From assembly GCA_030040825.1 (NCBI GenBank), contig JASHSY010000317.1:1-18892 (forward strand): a stretch of DNA of 18,892 nucleotides, in the 5' to 3' direction. The translations under genes and the position numbers were made by a program. Below the pieces are notes generated by a model that was not told the DNA's origin, did no database searches, and was given only the letters and a program-made list of their open reading frames with translations. Shown piece by piece: positions 13,581-18,892 of the stretch. Origin of the DNA: Xanthobacteraceae bacterium (GTDB lineage: Bacteria; Pseudomonadota; Alphaproteobacteria; Rhizobiales; Xanthobacteraceae). Every line of letters begins with the position of its first letter. Position 1 is the stretch's first letter.

Positions 13581-13606
13581 GGAACCAACCGCGAGGACCG
13601 CGCGTT
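13581..13606 (+). promoter_or_regulatory. EcfG promoter of nepR-ecfG
   Basis: GGAAC (13581-13585), 17 bases and CGTT (13603-13606) match the GSR sigma consensus exactly. The expected start is near 13614, giving a leader of about 65 bases before nepR. It lies 20 bases from the divergent phyR promoter. Confidence 0.87.
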
Positions 13607-13678
13607 GGTGGGGCGATTGGGGACTGGTGGCAGGTGTGGATGGTCCGGTCAAAGCGACGACGGGGGGATGATGAAACA

Positions 13679-13924
13679 ATGAACACCGGTAAGACAGTTA
13701 ACCTCCAACCGCCTCCCGCAAACGCGGACAAGGCGGACGAGCTGGAAGCTATGGGCAAGGCAGCGACGCAGCGTAAAGGCGAAGTCCGGTTGGGCCGGGA
13801 GGTACAAGCGCGCATCGGTCAGCAGTTGCGCGGCATGTATGACGAAGTCGTCAACCAGGGCGTACCGAAGCACATCGACGATCTCGTTCGTCGGCTTACC
13901 GATCAAGACGATGGGGTGGCATGA
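13679..13924 (+). CDS. nepR: Anti-sigma factor NepR
   Basis: An 81-aa cytoplasmic anti-sigma factor that holds EcfG inactive until phosphorylated PhyR takes it away. The N-terminal 40 residues are polar and probably disordered. The conserved helix pair follows: ARIGQQLRGMYDEVVNQGVP (residues 44-63), then KHIDDLVRRL. This corresponds to the family pattern IG-x2-LR-x2-Y-x4-EP(I/V)P-x4-DLL-x2-L. ATG 13679 is taken as start; the G-run at 13662-13667 is a rather distant ribosome binding site, and upstream in-frame starts give basic residues unlike the family. The stop overlaps the ecfG ATG (ATGA at 13921-13924), so regulator and sigma are made in step. EcfG itself drives this pair from 13581-13606. 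Confidence 0.93.
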   Translation: MNTGKTVNLQPPPANADKADELEAMGKAATQRKGEVRLGREVQARIGQQLRGMYDEVVNQGVPKHIDDLVRRLTDQDDGVA

Positions 13925-14472
13925 AACTCGATCCCGCCATTCGTGATCAGGTGCTCGCGACCGTACCAAGCTTGCGAGCGTTCGCGATCTCTCTAAGCGG
14001 CAATGTCGACCGCGCCGACGATCTGGTGCAGGAGACGCTGCTGCGCGCGCTTGCGCATATCGACTCGTTCCAGCCCGGCACCAACATGCCGGCGTGGCTG
14101 TTCACGATTTTGCGCAACTTATTCCGCTCGGAATATCGCAAGCGCCGGCGCGAAGTTGAGGATGCCGACGGCCGCTATGCCGAAACGCTCAAATCGCACC
14201 CCGAGCAGACCGGGCGTGTTGAATTCAATGAATTCCGCGCTGCACTTGCCAAGCTGCCGTCCGATCAGCGCGAGGCGTTGATCCTGGTCGGCGCCTCGGG
14301 CTTCTCCTACGAAGACGCAGCCGCCATCTGCGGCTGCGCCGTCGGCACCATCAAGAGCCGCGTCAACCGCGCACGCACCCGACTTGCCGATCTTCTCGCC
14401 ATCGACAACGTGGACGATTTCGGTCCCGACCGCGCCACCCGCGCGGTACTGGCCGGCGGCGGCCGCAGCTAA
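13921..14472 (+). CDS. ecfG: General stress response ECF sigma factor EcfG (ECF15)
   Basis: A 183-aa extracytoplasmic-function sigma factor that directs RNA polymerase to GGAAC-N16/17-CGTT promoters. Region 2 spans about residues 10-80 (SLRAFAISLSGNVDRADDLVQETLLRALAHID, then PAWLFTILRNLFRSEYRK). Region 4 spans about 108-160 (ALAKLPSDQREALILVGASGFSYEDAAAI, VGTIKSRVNRARTRL). Both regions are complete and the length is normal for the family. The short acidic C-terminal tail follows. It is coupled to nepR through an ATGA overlap. The TAA stop is only 15 bases from the stop of the convergent SDR gene, with no hairpin between them. Confidence 0.95.
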   Translation: MKLDPAIRDQVLATVPSLRAFAISLSGNVDRADDLVQETLLRALAHIDSFQPGTNMPAWLFTILRNLFRSEYRKRRREVEDADGRYAETLKSHPEQTGRVEFNEFRAALAKLPSDQREALILVGASGFSYEDAAAICGCAVGTIKSRVNRARTRLADLLAIDNVDDFGPDRATRAVLAGGGRS

Positions 14473-14487
14473 TACTGCGTATAAATA

Positions 14488-15270
14488 TTACAGTGGCCGG
14501 CTGCGGTGGGTGAGCCCGCCGTCGATGGTGATGATTGTGCCGCTGGTGTAGCCGGAAAGATCGGATACCAAGAACACAACCATCGCCGCGATCTCATCGG
14601 GGCTGGCCGGACGGCCGAACGGCATTTGCGCGAAGCCCTCCCGCCAGCGGTTTTCATCACCATAGAGTCGCGCTGCCCGCTTGCGGCCGAGCACCTCGGC
14701 GCGGTCGGTCAGCACCGGACCCGGGTTGATGCCGATCACCCGTACGCCAAAATCCGGACTGGTGCCGCCGATCGCACGCGTAAACCCCATCAACCCGGCA
14801 TTGCCGGCCGCGCCGGCGATATATCCGTAATCCAGCCGCTCGCCGCCGGCGCCGATGATATTGATGATCACACCGCGGCGCCGCTCTTTCATTTTCTGCA
14901 AATAAAGCCTGGTCAGCCCGATATAGCCGAACACCTTGAGCTCCCAGCCGGTACGCCAGGCTGCCTCGTCGATTTCCTCGATCGTGCCGCCGGGAATAGC
15001 GCCAGCATTGTTGACAAGGATGTCCACGTCGGGAAATGCGTCGGCTACGCGTTGCCGCGCGGCGGCGTCGGAGAGGTCGGCCGCGAGCGTGCGCACGGTG
15101 ACTTTCGTCGCCCTGCGAAGCGCGGCGGCTTCCTGCTCCAGGCGCTCAGCCGACCGCGCTACCAAACCGACATGCACACCTTCGCGCGCCAGCCATTGTG
15201 CGACCGCAAGTCCGATTCCTTTTGAACTGCCGGTAACGAGCGCGCTACGTCCGGAAAGCTTCAGGTCCAT
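14488..15270 (-). CDS. Short-chain dehydrogenase/reductase family protein with altered catalytic site
   Basis: A 260-aa SDR with a Rossmann fold. The dinucleotide site TGSSKGIG (13-20), AADLSD, and NNAG (87-90) are intact, as is the C-terminal block DGG near 250. The catalytic Ser-Tyr-Lys set is not: the Ser position reads INIIGAGG, and Tyr150 is followed by IAGAAGNAGL with no Lys four residues later. From memory, related proteins with a G-A-G-N-A-S/G-L segment exist as an atypical SDR branch. It may therefore bind NAD(P) but use another mechanism, or be non-enzymatic. It lies 30 bases downstream of dctM on the same strand and is probably the last gene of the TRAP operon, perhaps acting on the imported compound. 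The substrate is unknown. Confidence 0.88.
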   Translation of the reverse strand: MDLKLSGRSALVTGSSKGIGLAVAQWLAREGVHVGLVARSAERLEQEAAALRRATKVTVRTLAADLSDAAARQRVADAFPDVDILVNNAGAIPGGTIEEIDEAAWRTGWELKVFGYIGLTRLYLQKMKERRRGVIINIIGAGGERLDYGYIAGAAGNAGLMGFTRAIGGTSPDFGVRVIGINPGPVLTDRAEVLGRKRAARLYGDENRWREGFAQMPFGRPASPDEIAAMVVFLVSDLSGYTSGTIITIDGGLTHRSRPL

Positions 15271-15300
15271 GAGAATATCGTGTTGCTGTTGGCAGTAGGG

Positions 15301-16599
15301 TCACATGTGCGATGGCAGATAGAGGGCCAAGATCGGAAACGCGATCAATATCACAAGGCGGATAAGGTCAGTGACGATGAACGGCAGCACGCCAAGGAAA
15401 ATGGTCGAAAAGCTCACCTCTTGGACGACGCTCTTGATCACGAAGACGTTCATACCGACCGGCGGATGAATGAGCCCCAGTTCGACCGTCATGACAATGA
15501 TGACACCGAACCAGATCGGATCGAAGCCGAGTTGAGTGATCACCGGGAAAATAATCGGGACGGTAAGGATGATCATCGCCAGCGCGTCCATCAGGCAGCC
15601 GAGCACGATATACATGAGCATAATCAGCGCCAGCACGCCGTAGCGGCCAATTCCCAGTGCGCTCAGGAACGCCGTCACCTTCTGCGGCGTCTGCGTGACG
15701 GTGAGGAAATACCCGAACAGCAGAGCGCCAATCAGCACCGTAAGCACGGCCGCGGCGGTGCGCACGGCTTGCAGCAACGAGCGGCGGATATCCGTTCGGC
15801 TGAGCTTGCCGCGCAGGATACCGATCAACAGCGCCCCGACCGCGCCCATGCCGCCGGCTTCGGTCGGCGTGAACAGCCCGCCATAAAGCCCGCCGATGAC
15901 AAAGACGAAAAGCAGAAGGGTCGCCCAGATGTCGCGCAATCCGTTCAACCGTTCCGGCCAGGAATGCCGCGGCGTCGCCGGCAGGAATTTCGGCCGCAGG
16001 CGGCCGATGATCGCGACGGTGAGCATGTCCATCGACGCGGCAAGGATGCCGGGAATGATACCGGCGATAAACAGCTTGCCGATGTCCTGCTCGGTAATGA
16101 TGCCATAGACGGCGAGCACGGTCGAAGGCGGCAGCATGGCGCCAAGCGTGCCGCCGGCGGCGATCACGCCGGTCGCGAACGATTGCGGATAGTCGTAGCG
16201 GCGCATTTCCGGATAGGCGACTGTGGCGAAGGTGGCGGCCGTTGCCACCGACGAGCCAGAGATTGCAGCAAACCCGGCGCAGGCCGCGATGGTGGCAATG
16301 CCCAGACCGCCGCGCAGATGTCCAACGAATGCATTCGCGGCGCGAAACAGTTCGCGGCTCATGCCCGAATTGGACACGAAGGCGCCCATGAGTAAAAACA
16401 TCGGGATGACGCCGAAGGTATAGTCAGTCACCGTGCGCATCGAAGTGTGACCGACGATTTTGAGCGCCGGCTCGCCGCCGACGAGATAGGCAAAGCCACT
16501 GACCCCGACCAGCCCCATGGCCATGCCGACCGGCACCCGCAGCAGCATCAGCGCAAACAGGACGACGAAGCCCGCGATAGCGACGACGCTGGAACTCAC
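15301..16599 (-). CDS. dctM: TRAP transporter large permease DctM
   Basis: A 432-aa inner-membrane subunit that carries the transport path of a tripartite ATP-independent periplasmic transporter, driven by an ion gradient. It has about twelve hydrophobic segments. DctM marks include RVPVGMAMGLVG, AFVGHLRGGLGIATIAACAGFAAISGSSVATAATF, a G-x-LGAMLPPST block near 140, FTPTEAGGMGAVGAL, and ELGLIHPPVGMNVFVIK near the C-terminus. The start is GTG 16599 with GAGG a few bases upstream, only seven bases past the dctQ stop. It works with DctQ in the membrane and DctP in the periplasm. Confidence 0.94.
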   Translation of the reverse strand: MSSSVVAIAGFVVLFALMLLRVPVGMAMGLVGVSGFAYLVGGEPALKIVGHTSMRTVTDYTFGVIPMFLLMGAFVSNSGMSRELFRAANAFVGHLRGGLGIATIAACAGFAAISGSSVATAATFATVAYPEMRRYDYPQSFATGVIAAGGTLGAMLPPSTVLAVYGIITEQDIGKLFIAGIIPGILAASMDMLTVAIIGRLRPKFLPATPRHSWPERLNGLRDIWATLLLFVFVIGGLYGGLFTPTEAGGMGAVGALLIGILRGKLSRTDIRRSLLQAVRTAAAVLTVLIGALLFGYFLTVTQTPQKVTAFLSALGIGRYGVLALIMLMYIVLGCLMDALAMIILTVPIIFPVITQLGFDPIWFGVIIVMTVELGLIHPPVGMNVFVIKSVVQEVSFSTIFLGVLPFIVTDLIRLVILIAFPILALYLPSHM

Positions 16600-16606
16600 G
16601 CGCGCC

Positions 16607-17161
16607 TCATTCCACCGGTTTGATCTGGTAACGGCCGCCGAGAAGCTCAGGATAAAAGATCAGTCGGTAGGTGCGTACGGCGATCAGCAACACCGCCGAT
16701 ACGTCGCCGATCCAGGCCACCAGGAAAAACGGCCAGACCGGCAGGCGTAAGTCGAAGGTGGAAACATGTTCGGCGTAAGTGCTCGTCACCTTGTCGAACA
16801 AGGTGTAGGTCTGCACCGTCACCACGAACAGCAGCACTAAGGTGGCGAAAACATCGATCACGCGCTGCATGCGTGGGCCGACATTGGCGTACAGGAGATC
16901 GACGGTGATGTGGGTGCCGCGATAAGACGTCGCCGCGATGCCCCAAAAAATCACGATGCCGAGCAGCAGCCGGCCGAAATCATAGCTGTCAGGGATCTGT
17001 ACGCTGAAGAAGTAGCGCAGCAGCACCGAAATGAAGATATCGACCGCGACGAGGCCGATGAAGAACGCGGCGATCAGTTCGATGCCGTCGATAAACCGAT
17101 CCATCGGGTTGCGTCGCAGTGGCGCAACGACCGGGCTCGGCTCCGCTTGCGTCTCGCTCAT
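16607..17161 (-). CDS. dctQ: TRAP transporter small permease DctQ
   Basis: A 184-aa membrane subunit with four hydrophobic segments (about residues 27-48, 63-82, 103-125 and 143-165). The DctQ mark RGTHITVDLL sits in the middle, close to the family form R-x-H-I-x-V-D. ATG 17161 is chosen although its ribosome binding site is weak. The frame stays open to 17290, but that would add 43 residues overlapping the hairpin between dctP and dctQ. The gene partners with dctM downstream (7-base gap). Confidence 0.9.
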   Translation of the reverse strand: MSETQAEPSPVVAPLRRNPMDRFIDGIELIAAFFIGLVAVDIFISVLLRYFFSVQIPDSYDFGRLLLGIVIFWGIAATSYRGTHITVDLLYANVGPRMQRVIDVFATLVLLFVVTVQTYTLFDKVTSTYAEHVSTFDLRLPVWPFFLVAWIGDVSAVLLIAVRTYRLIFYPELLGGRYQIKPVE

Positions 17162-17235
17162 GATCGTCAAACCCGATGCGTCATGCGAGCGAAGCAATCC
17201 GGGGGGCAGGACTGTAAATTGCTTCGTCGCCAATA

Positions 17236-17252
17236 GCCCGTCGAAGACGGGC
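17236..17252 (-). promoter_or_regulatory. Stem-loop between dctP and dctQ
   Basis: GCCCGTC-TTC-GACGGGC on the minus strand is a perfect 7-bp stem with a compact loop, 34 bases after the dctP stop. No T-run follows. Similar hairpins after periplasmic binding-protein genes often protect that part of the message and raise its yield over the permeases; that role is inferred here. Confidence 0.4.
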
Positions 17253-17286
17253 GTGAACGCCTTTTTGCCTTGCAGTAGCGAGCGGC

Positions 17287-18321
17287 TCAATACGCGGAAT
17301 TATATTTGACAAGTTCCGTTTTCAGCTCTTTGAGGACCACGTCCGGATCGTTGCCGGTTTTCTTCACCGCGGCTGCCCACTTTTGGACCACAGGTCCCGC
17401 CGCCGCCTTCCACTCTGAGAGCTGCGCGTCGGAGATCGGATAGACTTCCTGTCCCGGCTCGGCCTTGAGCTTGGCGATACCGTCATGCTCGAAGTCGGCC
17501 CACGGCGACGCAACGCGTTCCGCCCATTCCGTCGTGCAATGGTTGTCGATCACTTTCTGCTGCGACGGCGACATCTGCGCGTAAGTCGATTTGTTCATCA
17601 CCCATACGAAACTCGTCACGTAAAGCGCCGCCTCCATGTGGTATTTCGTGACCTTGTCGATACCGAACAGCACGATCGAACCCCACGGGAAAGTAACCGC
17701 GTCGGCCACGCCCTTTTCGATCACATCGCGCACTTCCGGCGCCGACGCCTGCACGTTCGTGCCACCGAGCTCGGTGACCAGCGACGCCATGGTCGCGTGC
17801 GCCGGGCGGATCTTCATACCCTTGATGTCACCCGGCACCATGATTTTCTTGGTGCGCGAATGGAAGGTGCCGGGATCGTGCGCGAAGGCAAAGCAGAATT
17901 TGACGTCCGGCATCTCCTTGGCGGCGTATTTGCGATACCAAACGTCAAGCGCCGCCGAACCGCCCTTGGCGTTGGCAAGCATGAACGGCAAATTGCCGGC
18001 GTCAAAAATTGGGAATCGGCCCGGCTGATAGCCAGGGCTGACATAGGTCACGTCGGCAATACCGTCGCGCGCCATGTCGTAATGATCGAACGCCTTGCCG
18101 AGCTGCTGTGCCGGATAGACTTTGTATTTGATGGTGCCGCCGGAATCCTTCTCGATCGATGCGCCCCATTCCTCCATCGCCTTTTGCAGCGGATGGGACG
18201 GCGGTACCCAATGCGAAAGCTTCAGCTCGAAGGTCTTGTCTTCCGCCGAAGCGGCGCTGACCCCGAACCAAAGGCCAAGCAGTGCGCAGCCCAAAAGCAT
18301 CGTCCGGCGCGTTTTGCGCAT
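17287..18321 (-). CDS. dctP: TRAP transporter substrate-binding protein DctP
   Basis: A 344-aa periplasmic binding protein that delivers a carboxylate-type ligand to DctQM. ATG 18321 has GGGAGG seven bases upstream; an earlier in-frame ATG at 18351 has nothing comparable. Residues 1-26 are a signal peptide (MRKTRRTMLLGCALLGLWFG to ASA before EDK). The mature protein starts FELKLSHWVPPSHPLQ, typical of the family. The ligand-clamping arginine is in DIKGMKIRPAHATMASLV, followed by LGGTNVQASAPEVRDVIEKGVADAV. The exact ligand is not predictable. It is the first gene of the dctPQM-SDR operon, and its upstream region is shared with a divergent exported peptidase gene. Confidence 0.93.
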   Translation of the reverse strand: MRKTRRTMLLGCALLGLWFGVSAASAEDKTFELKLSHWVPPSHPLQKAMEEWGASIEKDSGGTIKYKVYPAQQLGKAFDHYDMARDGIADVTYVSPGYQPGRFPIFDAGNLPFMLANAKGGSAALDVWYRKYAAKEMPDVKFCFAFAHDPGTFHSRTKKIMVPGDIKGMKIRPAHATMASLVTELGGTNVQASAPEVRDVIEKGVADAVTFPWGSIVLFGIDKVTKYHMEAALYVTSFVWVMNKSTYAQMSPSQQKVIDNHCTTEWAERVASPWADFEHDGIAKLKAEPGQEVYPISDAQLSEWKAAAGPVVQKWAAAVKKTGNDPDVVLKELKTELVKYNSAY

Positions 18322-18358
18322 CGATTTCCTCCCATCGGCCATTAGTTGCATTTCTAAC

Positions 18359-18368
18359 TTTAATTAAA
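18359..18368. promoter_or_regulatory. AT palindrome upstream of dctP
   Basis: TTTAATTAAA is a perfect 10-base palindrome 37 bases upstream of the dctP start, standing out in GC-rich DNA. It could be part of an operator or an AT-rich promoter. No convincing sigma-70 boxes were found in the 265-base divergent gap 18322-18586. Confidence 0.22.
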
Positions 18369-18586
18369 TCGCAAAATCGATTGCCTGTATAGCGGCGTGC
18401 GGCGCAGCCAATTCGATAAAATTGTCGGCAATAGCGTGAGGATTCCTGCACGCTGTTTGCGATAGTTCCCGCGCCGCTCCCACTGCTTTAACGCAGCATC
18501 AGCAAGGCCGGGGTTATCGCGTCCCTGAAAACAAAAATGCAGCGAGCGTCCGCCTGGACGCGATGCCGCATGAACAGGGACGTCGA

Positions 18587-18892
18587 ATGTTCGGTCGCGT
18601 TGCAACGCGCAGCTTTGCGTGCCTGCTGGGTGTTCTTGCTGCCGCGTTCGGCAGCCCGGCCACCGCTTTTGCACAGTATCAGATGGGCATCAGCGCGCCA
18701 GCGATCGAGGCGCCGGCGATTCCGGCGGTATCCTTTGCCGAGCCGTTTGGCCGCGAGGTGCTGCCGGTATTCGATGGCGAAATCCTGGCCAAATGGAACG
18801 GCCTCACCGCCGATATCCGCAACGAGAGCGAGGTTCTGACGCGCTGCCGCGAGGACGCGCAATCCTGTCCGGCGGCGGCACGGAAGTTTCTC
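18587..18892 (+). CDS. Exported transglutaminase-like cysteine peptidase (3' end outside window)
   Basis: The first 102 residues of a secreted protein that runs off the window. ATG 18587 has AGGGA six bases upstream; an in-frame ATG at 18563 would add eight polar residues. A signal peptide covers about 1-29 (FACLLGVLAAAFGSPATAFA before QYQ). After a proline- and alanine-rich linker comes VFDGEILAKWNGLTADIRNE, followed by a C-x7-C pattern (TRCREDAQSCP) and AARKFL. This agrees with the start of the bacterial transglutaminase-like cysteine peptidase family (BTLCP, PF06035), which is common in Rhizobiales and works in the periplasm or outside. The Cys-His-Asp active site would lie beyond the window. 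A GCGTCC/GGACGC stem (18546-18561) sits in the leader. Confidence 0.75.
   Translation, partial: MFGRVATRSFACLLGVLAAAFGSPATAFAQYQMGISAPAIEAPAIPAVSFAEPFGREVLPVFDGEILAKWNGLTADIRNESEVLTRCREDAQSCPAAARKFL

Noticed and set aside
15280..16395. Long open frame on the plus strand opposite dctM
   Set aside because: Low-complexity polar composition (many D, R, H, Q) and no ribosome binding site; it mirrors the membrane protein gene on the other strand.
1..18892. CRISPR arrays, tRNA or rRNA genes, insertion sequences, attachment sites
   Set aside because: No regularly spaced repeats, cloverleaf-type sequences, transposase or integrase genes were seen on reading the window.

Overview
The window (about 18.9 kb, GC-rich, no RNA operons or insertion sequences seen) looks like the chromosome of an alphaproteobacterium of the order Hyphomicrobiales, near Bradyrhizobium, Rhodopseudomonas or Xanthobacteraceae. 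The reasons are the PhyR-NepR-EcfG general stress response (GSR) core, found only in Alphaproteobacteria; GGAAC-N16/17-CGTT promoters; an HWE histidine kinase; and many ABC and TRAP uptake genes. This placement rests on gene content, not on a database search.

Region 1 (1-5728, plus strand) is a branched-chain amino acid type (HAAT) ABC uptake system. It has two closely related periplasmic binding proteins in tandem (the first cut by the window edge), then livH, livM, livG and livF with overlapping stop and start codons. Region 2 (5771-6912, minus) holds an Ldh_2-family NAD(P)-dependent 2-hydroxyacid dehydrogenase, preceded by a 33-codon ORF that shares an ATGA with its start.

Region 3 (6944-14472) is a stress island. 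On the minus strand lie a CPA2 cation/proton antiporter with two C-terminal Usp-like domains, a soluble PAS-GAF-HWE histidine kinase, an L,D-transpeptidase, a 97-aa secreted protein and phyR. Divergent from phyR are nepR and ecfG on the plus strand. EcfG-type promoters can be read directly: exact ones before phyR, nepR and the 97-aa gene, and a near-exact one before the antiporter. Between the 97-aa gene and phyR, on the plus strand, sits a hairpin with a very C-rich loop followed by a 13-bp perfect intrinsic terminator. A GGAAC box lies at the right distance upstream. This looks like an undescribed sRNA gene resembling the GSR sRNA GsrN, and its loop is complementary to the strong ribosome binding site of phyR.

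Region 4 (14488-18321, minus) is a TRAP transporter operon, dctP-dctQ-dctM, followed by an SDR protein that lacks the usual catalytic Ser and Lys. Its end converges on ecfG with only 15 bases between. Region 5 (18587 to the end, plus) is the start of an exported transglutaminase-like cysteine peptidase, cut by the window edge.

Proposed working of the stress island: a kinase, perhaps the HWE kinase here, phosphorylates PhyR. PhyR binds NepR and frees EcfG, which then transcribes phyR, nepR-ecfG, the secreted protein, the antiporter and perhaps the sRNA. The sRNA could feed back on phyR or other mRNAs with G-rich ribosome binding sites.
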